A stretch of DNA of 64,000 nt from SZAS-103 sp038216155 (GTDB taxonomy: Bacteria; Pseudomonadota; Gammaproteobacteria; Xanthomonadales; Xanthomonadaceae), in assembly GCA_038216155.1 (NCBI GenBank), contig JBBQQH010000003.1:27692-91691 (forward strand), in the 5' to 3' direction. Under the pieces are notes generated by a model, which made no database searches, had not been told where the DNA came from, and worked only from the letters and a program-made list of their open reading frames with translations. How positions within the stretch are numbered: the stretch's first letter is position 1; every line of letters begins with the position of its first letter. The position numbers and the translations under genes were made by a program. Below, piece by piece: positions 46,142 through 54,557 of this stretch.

Positions 46142-46834
46142 AAAACGTCGGCAATCACGTGGTGAACCGACGCTTTGGGCGGCAATCGCACGCGGCCCTC
46201 GAACCTTGCGGCCTTGCGACGCCAGCGTCGACCGTAGTGTGGACACTTCGGCTTCCAGTGCGGCGATGCGAAGGTCTTTTTCTTGCAGCACAGCCAACAC
46301 CTCTGCCGCCTCAAAACGCGGCGGAATGTGTTGCGGGCAGTTGGCGTCCCACGCAGAAACGGTGAACAGCATGATCTGTTCGGGTTTGGCCTTGTAGCCT
46401 TCCGGCATCAGCCGCGTAAGCAATTCGGCGTTAGCTTCGATCACGCGCGCCTCGCCCCAGATCTTCACGCGCTTGCGCTGGCGATAGTCGATCAGGAACA
46501 GATGCGCCTTCGGGTTCTCGGCAAGGTTGCCGCTGCTGATGAACTGGCGATTGCCGGCGAAGTCGACAAAACCGAGCATGCGCTGGTCGAGTACGCGCAG
46601 GAAACCGGGCGGCCCGCCGCGATGCTGGATGTACGGCTGTCCCTCCGCATTGACCGTGGCCAGAAACACGCTGCGCTGTTCGGCGATGAAGGATTCGAGT
46701 TCGGGCGTGATCGTCGTCTGCCACGAGCCAGCTTCTTCCATGCGCGCATAGGCGCGGCGCGATCCCTTGCTGGACTGCAAGGTTTTCACCGTGGGTGTGA
46801 AGGCGATATCGCTGGCGTACTGCAACGCGCTCAT
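46097..46834 (-). CDS. Pyridoxamine 5'-phosphate oxidase-family flavoprotein
   Basis: A 245-residue protein with a split-barrel FMN domain (about 45-175: FIAEQRSVFLATVNAEGQPY, IQHRGGPPGFLRVLDQRMLGF, NPKAHLFLIDYRQRKRVKIWGEARVI). A C-terminal coiled coil (EVLAVLQEKDLRIAALEAEVSTLRS) and a basic tail complete the protein. The family includes many uncharacterised FMN or heme-binding oxidoreductases. It is the third gene of a minus-strand cluster after the DUF1348 gene, eight bases apart. Its last 15 codons overlap the convergent DJ-1 gene, so either the end is genuinely shared or the tail is a frame extension. Confidence 0.8.
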   Translation of the reverse strand: MSALQYASDIAFTPTVKTLQSSKGSRRAYARMEEAGSWQTTITPELESFIAEQRSVFLATVNAEGQPYIQHRGGPPGFLRVLDQRMLGFVDFAGNRQFISSGNLAENPKAHLFLIDYRQRKRVKIWGEARVIEANAELLTRLMPEGYKAKPEQIMLFTVSAWDANCPQHIPPRFEAAEVLAVLQEKDLRIAALEAEVSTLRSTLASQGRKVRGPRAIAAQSVGSPRDCRRFSAQHFQQRLCSGFG

Positions 46835-46842
46835 GGCGGTTC

Positions 46843-47322
46843 CTAGAAACCAAGGTCACTTAGCGAAGGATGGTCGTCGGGTCGACGTCCCAGCGGCCAG
46901 AAGTACTTGCGTTCGGAAGCGTCGATCGGGGCATTGTTGATGCTCGCCAGACGCACACGCATCAAGCCCGGCTCTTTGTCGGATGCTTCATCGAATTCCC
47001 AATTCTCGTTGCCGTAGGCACGGAACCACTGCCCGCCGTTGTCGTGGAATTCGTAGGCGAAGCGCACCGCGATGCGGTTCTCGCGGCAGCCCCATATTTC
47101 CTTGATCAACCGGTACTCGTGCTCGCGCTGCCACTTGCGCGTGAGGAAGGCCTCGATCGCCGCGCGGCCCTGCAGGAACTCTGCGCGATTCCGCCAGCGG
47201 CTGTCGGCCGTATACGCCAACGCAACACGCGCGGGATCACGCGAGTTCCATGCGTCCTCGGCGAGCCGGACCTTCTGGGTTGCGGACTCCAGGGTGAATG
47301 GTGGAAGCGGTGGTCGAGTCAT
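46843..47322 (-). CDS. DUF1348 / NTF2-like protein
   Basis: A 159-residue protein that matches DUF1348 in SnoaL/NTF2-like style. Visible segments are DAWNSRDPARVALAYTADS, WRNRAEFLQGRAAIEAFL, RKWQREHEYRLIKEIW, RIAVRFAYEFHDNGGQWFRAYGNENWEF and a C-terminal RKYFWPLGRRPDDHPSLSDLGF. The fold has a cone-shaped ligand pocket; no reaction is assigned. Located eight bases before the flavoprotein gene and about 70 after the carboxymuconolactone-decarboxylase-like gene, probably one operon. AAAGGA precedes the ATG. Confidence 0.85.
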   Translation of the reverse strand: MTRPPLPPFTLESATQKVRLAEDAWNSRDPARVALAYTADSRWRNRAEFLQGRAAIEAFLTRKWQREHEYRLIKEIWGCRENRIAVRFAYEFHDNGGQWFRAYGNENWEFDEASDKEPGLMRVRLASINNAPIDASERKYFWPLGRRPDDHPSLSDLGF

Positions 47323-47392
47323 GCAGATGTCCTTTCACACTGGAAATGGCTGGCGGCGATTCCTCGCCGCCAGCGAGTGGCACAACGCCGAA

Positions 47393-47944
47393 TCAGGCAG
47401 CTTTGCGCACAACGACGACAGGAAAGTCGATCTCGGTCTTTGCGACTTCGTTGATGTAATTCGTCCACGTGTTCAGCGCGACGTGCTGGACAATTTCGAT
47501 GATCTGCGCGTCGGTATAACCGGCAGCCTTCACCGACGAGACATCGTCAGAACTGACGTGGCCGCGCTGGGTGGTGACCTTGGCGGCGAAACGCACTGCA
47601 GCGTCGGCTATTGGATCGTTTGAAGCCCCGTTGCGATTGGCAGTCATCTCCGCGTCCTCGAGCTTGGCGACGTGTTTGCCCAGATAGGTGTGCGCGGACA
47701 GGCAATAGCCGCAGCCATTGATTTCTGCGACGGCCAGGGCGATGCGTTCACGAGTGGCGGCAGGCAGGGTGCCCTTGGCGAGCGCGCCGCTCATGCCGAG
47801 ATAGCCCTCGAGCGCGGCGGGGCTATTGGACACGAGGCGGAACAGGTTCGGCACGATGCCGAGCTGCTTCTTGACGGCTTCGAGCATCGGCTGCGAAGCG
47901 GCGGGGGCGGATTCGATGGTGGCCGGAATGGGTAGACGCGACAT
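47393..47944 (-). CDS. Carboxymuconolactone decarboxylase-family protein (AhpD-like)
   Basis: A 183-residue protein from ATG 47944. The redox motif is GCGYCLSAH, with Cys78 and Cys81 spaced CxxC and His85 after it, as in AhpD-type peroxidase cofactors. Family segments IVPNLFRLVSNSPAALEGYL and GYTDAQIIEIVQHVALNTWTNYINEV are present. It is first of three genes (this one, DUF1348, flavoprotein) and faces the LysR gene, whose product is the likely regulator by the usual divergent arrangement. A role in oxidative or electrophile stress is inferred. Confidence 0.88.
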   Translation of the reverse strand: MSRLPIPATIESAPAASQPMLEAVKKQLGIVPNLFRLVSNSPAALEGYLGMSGALAKGTLPAATRERIALAVAEINGCGYCLSAHTYLGKHVAKLEDAEMTANRNGASNDPIADAAVRFAAKVTTQRGHVSSDDVSSVKAAGYTDAQIIEIVQHVALNTWTNYINEVAKTEIDFPVVVVRKAA

Positions 47945-48077
47945 GGTGGATTTCCTGTTTGGGTTGATTGGCTTGGCGATGACTGGAGTGTCACAGCGCC
48001 CGAACAGGTTATGTCCTACCATCGATGCGCACTAGACGGTTAATATTGGAATCATTCTTCCGTTATCTGGAATATTC

Positions 48078-48983
48078 ATGGATCGTCTTGAGGCAATGTC
48101 GGTGTTCCTCGTCGCGGTGGAGACCGGCAGTCTGTCGGCCGCAGGTCGACGCCTGGGCATGCCGCTGACGACAGTCAGCCGCAAGCTGTCCGACCTCGAA
48201 GCACATATGCGAACACGGCTGCTGCATCGCTCGACGCGCAAGTTGACGCTGACTGACGCGGGACAGGGCTACCTCACGGCCTGCAAGCGCATCCTCGGTG
48301 ACGTCGAGGAAGCCGAGCGCATCGCGGCTGGCGAATACATTGCGCCAAAAGGCGACCTGGTCGTGACCGCACCGATCCTGTTCGGTCGCCTGCATGTGCT
48401 GCCGATCATCGTCGGATTCATGAAGGCGTATCCGGATGTCGACATACGGTTGTTGCTCGGCGATCGAGTGATCAACCTGCACGACGATCACGTGGATCTC
48501 GCGATTCGCATTGGCCCCTTGCCCGACAGCAACATGATCGCCACGCGCATCGGCACGATCCGCCGGGAGGTCTGCGGCAGCCCCGCCTATTTCGCTAAAC
48601 GAGGCAAGCCGAAGCGTCCGGAGGATCTCTCGTCGCACGATTGCGTAACGTTCGATAGCCTGATGTTTTCCGATGTGTGGAAATTCGGGGTCGGCAAATC
48701 AGAAACGTCGGTTGCAGTGCACTCGCGCTTGATCGTGAACACAGCCGATGCCGCCATCGATGCGGCCATTGGCGGGGCAGGCATCACCCGCGCGCTCTCC
48801 TATCAGCTTGTGCAGGCGCAGCGAGCCGGTACGCTGGAAGTTGTATTGCGGCAATACGAACCGGCAGCCTGGCCGGTCAACCTCGTCTATGCGAGCCAGG
48901 GACGGCTTCCGATCAAGCTGCGAGCGTTTGTCGATTTCGCAGCACCGCGCCTGAGGGAAAGACTGGACCAATCGCAGAAATAA
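48078..48983 (+). CDS. LysR-family transcriptional regulator
   Basis: A 301-residue regulator. The winged helix-turn-helix is at 1-60 (MDRLEAMSVFLVAVETGSLS, AAGRRLGMPLTTVSRKLSDL) and the effector-binding domain covers 90-295. It is divergent from the 47944 operon with a 133-base gap, the classic arrangement for a LysR regulator and its target. AT-rich sequence with a GAATCATTC palindrome (near 48046-48054) lies in the gap, close to the LysR start. The effector is unknown. Related LysR proteins near such clusters often respond to electrophiles, but this is not shown here. Confidence 0.9.
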   Translation: MDRLEAMSVFLVAVETGSLSAAGRRLGMPLTTVSRKLSDLEAHMRTRLLHRSTRKLTLTDAGQGYLTACKRILGDVEEAERIAAGEYIAPKGDLVVTAPILFGRLHVLPIIVGFMKAYPDVDIRLLLGDRVINLHDDHVDLAIRIGPLPDSNMIATRIGTIRREVCGSPAYFAKRGKPKRPEDLSSHDCVTFDSLMFSDVWKFGVGKSETSVAVHSRLIVNTADAAIDAAIGGAGITRALSYQLVQAQRAGTLEVVLRQYEPAAWPVNLVYASQGRLPIKLRAFVDFAAPRLRERLDQSQK

Positions 48984-49093
48984 GTCGGGCGGCACTGCGG
49001 AGGATTGTGGGGTGGTTAGCGAATCGCATCGCATTCCGCGAAGCGCCTGCATTTTTTTATTCGCAGTGTTGACAGATCGGTCGCTTGATAAAT

Positions 49094-49117
49094 GAAAGCC
49101 GGGCGAGCCCGGCTTTC
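49094..49117 (-). terminator. Stem-loop after the Gly/Tyr-rich gene
   Basis: A perfect ten-base stem GAAAGCCGGG/CCCGGCTTTC with a four-base loop lies 22 bases after the minus-strand stop at 49139. The minus-strand tail is TTTCATTTAT, moderately T-rich, so an intrinsic terminator is likely. The same hairpin could serve the LysR gene, which converges from the other side. Confidence 0.6.
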
Positions 49118-49138
49118 AACGTTCCACTGCAATACCGC

Positions 49139-49576
49139 TTACCCATGATGGTAGCTATCCTCATCGTCTTCGTCATCGGAGTTCCGACCATCGCCACCCC
49201 AGTGGTCGCCGTCGTTCCAATAACGGCGCGGGCCCGGATCATCGTCGTAGCTATTGCCGTATCCGTAATCGGAGTATCCATCCGAGGAGTACCCGTCGTC
49301 ATCGCCATAACCCGAGTAGTCGCCGTCATAGGAGTACCGGCCGTAGTCGCCGAACGCTTCATCGTCACCGTAGTAGTCGTCACCGTAGTAACCCGACCCG
49401 TAGTTGCCCGATCCGAAACCGAACGACAAACCGAGCCCAGATTGACTCTGGCCGTAACTGCCTCCCTGGTAGCCGAAGTCGAGCCCGTGTGCGCGTGCGA
49501 ATTGCGTCGCACCTAGCCCAAGGGCGCACATTGCGGCGAGGGCGCTCAACTTGAAGAAACCCAACTTGGTGCTCAT
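49139..49576 (-). CDS. Secreted Gly/Tyr/Asp/Ser-rich low-complexity protein
   Basis: A 145-residue protein. A signal peptide (FKLSALAAMCALGLGATQFARA) leads to a low-complexity mature part made almost only of Gly, Tyr, Asp and Ser. It is built of irregular repeats such as GSGYYGDDYYGDDEAFGDYG and ending DDEDDEDSYHHG. It is rich in aromatic and acidic residues and lacks Cys and Lys in the mature part. Such composition suits a disordered, adhesive or metal-binding surface protein, but no family is recognised and the role is unknown. Translation is well supported by the signal peptide and consistent codon use. Transcribed alone. Confidence 0.65.
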   Translation of the reverse strand: MSTKLGFFKLSALAAMCALGLGATQFARAHGLDFGYQGGSYGQSQSGLGLSFGFGSGNYGSGYYGDDYYGDDEAFGDYGRYSYDGDYSGYGDDDGYSSDGYSDYGYGNSYDDDPGPRRYWNDGDHWGGDGRNSDDEDDEDSYHHG

Positions 49577-49991
49577 GAGATTTCCCGTCTGTGGATGGAG
49601 GCTTGCAATCGCATGTTGAGGGATCGTGATGAACGCGTGCTAAGCAAAAGTGGCTGCCCCCCATTACTTTTTTGTAACCAAACCGGAGTCACGACATTTG
49701 TTCACAAACGCTCGGCTGCTGGACTTGGGATGCGATCGGTAGTTAATGCTGAAACAGCGCTTGCCCAGGGACCGGCGCGCCGTTCCGCGACACGCTGCGC
49801 ACGATGAGCCGAATCGACGCATAGTCAGTGCTCATCTCCCCTCATTGCCACCGACGCGTTGCCTTCAACGCGGATCGACGCGGCAGTTCGTGAGCCTGCT
49901 TTCGCAGCGGCATCGCGCCAAACAGAATCAAGGATGATCAGGGCGTGCCCTGCGGAGCCTTGTTACTTCCGCAGGTCATGACATGAAACCC
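49577..49991. other. Intergenic region, no gene seen
   Basis: About 415 bases between the Gly/Tyr-rich gene and the KaiC/EAL remnant. Several short frames occur but none has a signal peptide, ribosome site or familiar motif. A CATTACTTTTTTGTAACC segment near 49660 is AT-rich and could belong to the promoter of the Gly/Tyr-rich gene. Confidence 0.4.
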
Positions 49992-50661
49992 ATGAGCAAC
50001 GCCCCCGGCACGGGGGCCGCGAAAAGCAGCGACCGGAATCGTCGGTCTCGACGAAATCACCGGCGGCGGCTTGCCGCACGGCCGCACGACGCTGCTGGTG
50101 GGCGGACCGGGCTCGGGCAAGACAATCTTTTCGCTGCAGTTCCTCGCCCATGGCTCCCAGATCGGCGATGAGCCCGGCATCTTTGTCGCATTCGAAGAGA
50201 GTTCCGACCGCATCGTCGCCAAAGCAGTCGACGGGCACGATGTCAAGGGGCTGGAACTGGAGATCACCGAAAGCACGATCATGCACGACATGCAGCAGGC
50301 GATCTCCAGCCTGCAGGCATTTCGCACGCTCGGCATCCCGATCGCCATCGACGATTTCGGTACCGGGTTCTCGTCCTTGGGTTATTTGTCGAAGCTGCCG
50401 ATCGACACGCTGAAAATCGACCGCATGTTTGTGACCGGCATGATCAGCGATCCGCATGGTTTGTCGCTGGTATCCACCATCATCAACCTCGCGCACTCGC
50501 TGCAACTCAAGGTGGTGGCCGAAGGCGTCGAGACCGAAGAGGAATCCCGTCTGTTGAAATTGCTGAAATGCGACGAGATGCAGGGTTACTTGTTCAGCAA
50601 GCCCGTTCCAACAGACGTTCTGGAAGAAAAATTCCTGACGCGGATCGCGCGGGCCCAATAG
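49992..50661 (+). pseudogene. KaiC / EAL-domain fusion remnant
   Basis: The first part is the start of a KaiC-like ATPase: MSNAPGTGAAKS in one frame, then, after an apparent one-base insertion near 50025-50030, TGIVGLDEITGGGLPHG, the Walker A GGPGSGKT and VAFEESSDRIVAKA. Near residue SSDRIVAKA the KaiC sequence stops and the next bases read LELEITESTIMHDMQQA, the second half of an EAL domain (IAIDDFGTGFSSLGYL, LKIDRMFV, EGVETEEE, QGYLFSKPV). The EAL motif itself and the whole first half are missing. The downstream piece is open from TTG 50071 and could be translated as 196 residues, but it lacks both a complete ATPase and the catalytic Glu of the EAL motif. It looks like a deletion junction between two genes plus a frameshift. 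Confidence 0.75.
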
Positions 50662-50819
50662 CAGTGCTTGCCTGTTGCCTCGAGTGGGCAGCGGACTTCC
50701 TTCTGGACTTCTCGCGAGCGCCGCGGCTGGCCTGGTGAGGGCGTGTGAGGTTGACTTCACGTGGGGCACTGTAGGCTGCGTCGCGAATGGAATCTAGAAC
50801 TACGACCCTTGACTGACTC

Positions 50820-50835
50820 TGGCACGCATGTTGCA
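50820..50835 (+). promoter_or_regulatory. Sigma-54 promoter of pgaACD
   Basis: The sequence TGGCACGCATGTTGCA matches the -24/-12 consensus TGGCACG-N4-TTGCA exactly, with GG and GC separated by ten bases. It predicts a start near 50846, about 30 bases before the pgaA ATG at 50876. RpoN-dependent promoters need an AAA+ enhancer-binding protein, none of which is encoded in this window. Confidence 0.75.
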
Positions 50836-50875
50836 GGGTCGATAGCGTCATAAATCTCACCCCACGGATTCGGAA

Positions 50876-52642
50876 ATGTCGAAGCTGCCCGTGACACTGC
50901 TCATGGGAGCGCTTCTGCTGCCGGTTTCAGCGGCGGCAGCGACCGTTGCCGGGTCAAATCATGACGCACAGGGTCAAGTGGCCAGTGAACGCGATGCGGA
51001 CCAGGTCGCTGCCCGGATTCGTGCTGCCGAGGCGATACCACCCAGCGAGGCACGAAGCGCCGTTTTGCGTGTCGCTGCTGACAATGCGGCTGCTCTGGCA
51101 GCCGACCTCGACCCTGACAGCCGGCTCTGGCGTCGACTGCAAACCGACCGGATGTATGCCTTGAGTCTGGCTGGCGACCGCGCCGGTACGGTGCAGGTGT
51201 ACGACAGCCTGGTTTCTCGCAACGCTGCAGTTCCCACTTACGCTGCTCCAGGAGCTGCGCAAGGGCTGTTTGCCGTTGGGCGTGAGTCAGAGGGCGAACA
51301 GCTGCTGCTCAGCGCGTCCGCGCAGGCGCCCGCCGATCCAGGTCCGGTGATCACTCTGGCTTACCTGCTGCACGATGCCCACCATTCCGACGCCGGGCGC
51401 CGATATCTGCAGGAGTGGCTTGATCGTTCGACTGCCCTAACAGACATTACCGACGCCAATCGTGTCGCTGCTGCGATTGCTATGTCGCGGCTGGATCGCT
51501 GGAACGAATCGTTTTCTGCGAGTGCCGAGCGTCTTGCCGCGCTGGCGAAAACCAATCCCGATAATCCGTCGATCCGGATCGAGCAAGCCGCCCTGCAGCG
51601 CCAGCGTGGTCGGCCGCGCGCCGCTCTTGCCTTGTTGGGACAGGATCAGGCGGATGCCCGCGAGATCGGCGCGCAGGCGTGGCTCGACCTTGAGCGGCCC
51701 GATCGCGCCGCCGCAGTGCTCGTCAGCGGATCAGCGTCGGATGCAAGTACCCGACTGGCTGCGCAGCGCGGGAGTCGTGGTGAATTTTCGGTCGCCTACG
51801 CCAACACGCAATCGCCCGCGATCGGCTCGCCTACCGGCAACAGTGAAACAGCGGTTTCGCTGCGCATCGACGGACCCTTGATTGCCGACGCCTGGCGGGT
51901 CGGAGCGCATCTCTCGCACCGCCAAGCCGATTTCCGCGGAATCACTCCGCAGGCGAGTTACGCCGGGGTGCGAGTCGTCCGCCAGGACACGGGCGGCGAG
52001 ACGGCGCTGGAAATCGGCCGCACGTTCGACAATTTTCTGCAGCGCAACTACGGCATTCTCGACGCTGCTTACTGGGTGCGCGACGACGTTCGGCTGGCAG
52101 CCAGGGTCGCAGTCAATGATCCAGAGGGCCCGCTGCAGGCACGCGCCAGCGGCATCGGTATCGATTCGCTGGCGCTTTCGGCAACTTGGCGCCCGAGCGA
52201 GGCGGGGCGGGTGGATGGCAGCGTCGGCACGACGCATTTCGACGACGGCAATCGCCGCAACTGGGGCTCGCTTTCGGGCGAACGCCGCCTGCGCGCCAAT
52301 GGAACCTCGGTTACCACTGGATTCGCCAGCGTTTATCTCAGCAGCAACAGTCTCGATAATGCCCCGTACTTCAACCCGGCTCGCGATACCACGGTCGAAT
52401 TCGGGCTGGTGCAGCGATTGACTGATCGTCGCGGCGATGTGCATACGCTGCGCCCGAGCATCGCGCGCTATCAGGAGGAGGGTTTCGACGCCCGCTGGAT
52501 TCCTCGGCTTTCGTACTCGCTGCGCATCCCTCTGCACAACGAGCACTGGCTCGATTGCGATCTTGGCGGCGCACGTCCGGTGTATGACGGCCAGCGCGAG
52601 ACGCGCTGGTGGCTGTCCTTGACATACGGTTGGGGCGAATGA
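50876..52642 (+). CDS. pgaA: PgaA-like outer-membrane PNAG export porin
   Basis: A 588-residue protein with a signal peptide (MSKLPVTLLMGALLLPVSAAAA). A helical TPR-like periplasmic part covers about 40-300 (TYAAPGAAQGLFAVGRESEG, RIEQAALQRQRGRPRAALAL). An outer-membrane beta-barrel follows (about 310-588: LRIDGPLIADAWRVGAHLSH, ending ETRWWLSLTYGWGE with an aromatic terminus). This is the PgaA plan, though shorter than E. coli PgaA (about 807). It exports poly-N-acetylglucosamine. The stop overlaps the pgaC start (ATGA). The gene follows a sigma-54 promoter. The identity rests on architecture and on the downstream pgaC and pgaD, not on a single diagnostic motif. Confidence 0.8.
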   Translation: MSKLPVTLLMGALLLPVSAAAATVAGSNHDAQGQVASERDADQVAARIRAAEAIPPSEARSAVLRVAADNAAALAADLDPDSRLWRRLQTDRMYALSLAGDRAGTVQVYDSLVSRNAAVPTYAAPGAAQGLFAVGRESEGEQLLLSASAQAPADPGPVITLAYLLHDAHHSDAGRRYLQEWLDRSTALTDITDANRVAAAIAMSRLDRWNESFSASAERLAALAKTNPDNPSIRIEQAALQRQRGRPRAALALLGQDQADAREIGAQAWLDLERPDRAAAVLVSGSASDASTRLAAQRGSRGEFSVAYANTQSPAIGSPTGNSETAVSLRIDGPLIADAWRVGAHLSHRQADFRGITPQASYAGVRVVRQDTGGETALEIGRTFDNFLQRNYGILDAAYWVRDDVRLAARVAVNDPEGPLQARASGIGIDSLALSATWRPSEAGRVDGSVGTTHFDDGNRRNWGSLSGERRLRANGTSVTTGFASVYLSSNSLDNAPYFNPARDTTVEFGLVQRLTDRRGDVHTLRPSIARYQEEGFDARWIPRLSYSLRIPLHNEHWLDCDLGGARPVYDGQRETRWWLSLTYGWGE

Positions 52643-53895
52643 TCTCGGCAACGACATTGTTCAACGTGTTTGGGCGCTTCGCGTTTTATTACCCGATCAT
52701 GATGTCTTTTTTCTGGATGGTCGGCGCCCTGTATTACTACTTCCGCCGCGAGTATCGACGCCCAACATGGCAACATCCACCCGTGCTGGCGGAAACGCCG
52801 CCGGTGACCGTGCTTGTGCCCTGCCACAACGAAGGCGATACCGTCGATGAGACGATGGCTGCGCTTGCATGGCAGCGGTATCCGCACTACGAAGTCATCG
52901 CGATCGACGACGGCAGCCGCGACGACACCGGCGCACGACTGGATGCGATGGTCGCGCAATACCCCTGGTTGCGCGTGACCCACCTCGATCGCAATCTCGG
53001 CAAGGCCAACGCATTGCGGGTCGGCGTACTCGCATCGGCCAACGAGTTTTTCATCTGCATCGACGGCGACGCGCTGCTGGATCCCTACGCGATCGAGTGG
53101 ATGGTCTTGCACCTCACCAGCGGTCCGCGTGTCGGCGCAGTGACCGGCAATCCGCGCATCCGCAACCGTTCCACCTTGCTGGGTCGTCTGCAGGTCGGTG
53201 AGTTCTCCTCGATCATCGGCATGATCAAGCGGGCGCAGCGCACCTATGGCCGGTTGTTCACCGTGTCGGGCGTGATCTGCGCGTTTCGCCGAACGGCGTT
53301 GCATCGGGCCGGTTACTGGTCAGACGACATGGTGACCGAAGACATCGATATCAGCTGGCGGCTGCAACGCGATCATTGGGACATTCGCTACGAACCCAAT
53401 GCGATGTGCTACATCCTCATGCCGGAAACCCTGAAGGGCCTGTGGAAACAGCGACTGCGCTGGGCTCAGGGAGGTGTCGAGGTGCTGCGACGACACGGCA
53501 GCGGCCTGCTCAACTGGCGCTCGCGGCGAATGTGGGGCGTGCTGGCAGAATTTCTGTTTAGTTTGTGCTGGGCCTACATCGTGGCGGCAATGATCACGCT
53601 GTGGCTGATCGGCCTGGTGGTGGAGCTGCCGCCGCCCTATCGCGTCAGCCCGCTGATACCGCGTTGGCACGGTATCGTGTTGGGACTCGTCTGCCTGCTG
53701 CAATTCGCTGTCAGCCACTGGATCGATGAGCGCTACGAACCGCGCGCCTGGCGCAACTACTACTGGATGATCTGGTACCCGTTCGCGTACTGGTTCATCA
53801 ACATGCTCACCATGGTTTTCGCCGCGCCAAAGGCCTTGTTCAGGCGCCGGTGGACTCGCGCGATCTGGGAGAGTCCGGACCGCGGATATCGATGA
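52639..53895 (+). CDS. pgaC: Poly-beta-1,6-N-acetylglucosamine synthase
   Basis: A 418-residue family-2 glycosyltransferase from ATG 52639. N-terminal membrane helix (FAFYYPIMMSFFWMVGALYY) and a GT-A domain with VLVPCHNEGDTVDETM, IAIDDGSRDDTG, the DxD site FICIDGDALLDPYAIEW, the base TEDIDISWRL and the QxxRW-type KQRLRWAQGG that binds polymer are visible. Three to four C-terminal membrane helices follow. It polymerises UDP-GlcNAc at the inner membrane; in E. coli activity needs PgaD and c-di-GMP. The start overlaps pgaA and the stop overlaps pgaD, both by four bases. Confidence 0.92.
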   Translation: MISATTLFNVFGRFAFYYPIMMSFFWMVGALYYYFRREYRRPTWQHPPVLAETPPVTVLVPCHNEGDTVDETMAALAWQRYPHYEVIAIDDGSRDDTGARLDAMVAQYPWLRVTHLDRNLGKANALRVGVLASANEFFICIDGDALLDPYAIEWMVLHLTSGPRVGAVTGNPRIRNRSTLLGRLQVGEFSSIIGMIKRAQRTYGRLFTVSGVICAFRRTALHRAGYWSDDMVTEDIDISWRLQRDHWDIRYEPNAMCYILMPETLKGLWKQRLRWAQGGVEVLRRHGSGLLNWRSRRMWGVLAEFLFSLCWAYIVAAMITLWLIGLVVELPPPYRVSPLIPRWHGIVLGLVCLLQFAVSHWIDERYEPRAWRNYYWMIWYPFAYWFINMLTMVFAAPKALFRRRWTRAIWESPDRGYR

Positions 53896-54434
53896 ATACG
53901 CCTGTCGTCGTTCCACAACCGGCATTCCCAAAAGCGGAACTGCCACAACCTTCCTTTCCACAACTGATCATCCATCGGCCGCACCTGCAGTCGAACGTGA
54001 ACCGGTCTATGCATCGAGCGCTTACCCTTATTGCTTGGGCGCTGTATATGTATTTGTGGTTGCCATTGGTGACCTTGGCGCTGTGGTGGATCAGCACGCA
54101 CCTGGGTTATCAGGAGCTTATTGAAACTCCCGGCGTCATCGATGCCGCACTGTTCCTGGTGCCAATCAAAGCGGCAATCGTTGCGGCGGTGTTGCTCATC
54201 GGCTGGGCCGAGTACAACCGCTGGCGGTTCCAAGGGCACGAACGACGCCACCCACAGCCGAATGTGACGCCGGCCGATAGTGCAGGCGTCCTCGGGGCGA
54301 CTGCGGACGTGAGCAATGCTTTGCTCGGCAGCCGCAGCGCAATCGTGAGTGTGGATCAAAATGCAGTACCAATCGGCGTGCGTGTCCTTGCTCAACTGAA
54401 TGCCGAGGCGACAACGACTGATGTTCCCCGGTAA
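53892..54434 (+). CDS. pgaD: PgaD-like PNAG synthase subunit
   Basis: A 180-residue membrane protein from ATG 53892, overlapping pgaC by four bases. It has a Pro-rich N-terminal tail, two membrane helices (TLIAWALYMYLWLPLVTLAL and FLVPIKAAIVAAVLLIGWAEY) and an about 65-residue hydrophilic tail. PgaD proteins have the same two-helix plan, bind c-di-GMP with PgaC and are short (about 137 in E. coli). The family name rests mainly on context and the YNRWRF segment after the second helix. It ends the operon; no pgaB follows. Confidence 0.75.
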   Translation: MNTPVVVPQPAFPKAELPQPSFPQLIIHRPHLQSNVNRSMHRALTLIAWALYMYLWLPLVTLALWWISTHLGYQELIETPGVIDAALFLVPIKAAIVAAVLLIGWAEYNRWRFQGHERRHPQPNVTPADSAGVLGATADVSNALLGSRSAIVSVDQNAVPIGVRVLAQLNAEATTTDVPR

Positions 54435-54557
54435 CGAGTAGCACGGACTTTCGCTGTGTCCATCTGACCTGTTATTGCGACCTCGCTTTGTGGTGACCGA
54501 ACGTCTGCTTTCGAGAAGGCGTTGGCTTGCAAGAGCGCGCGTTTCTGGCCGGAACAA

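Noticed and set aside
49071..49120. Sigma-70 promoter (TTGACA near 49070)
   Set aside because: No matching -10 box at normal spacing and no gene downstream on that strand.
50071..50661. Functional small EAL protein
   Set aside because: It lacks the EAL motif and the first half of the domain and is preceded by a frameshifted KaiC fragment, so it is treated as a remnant.
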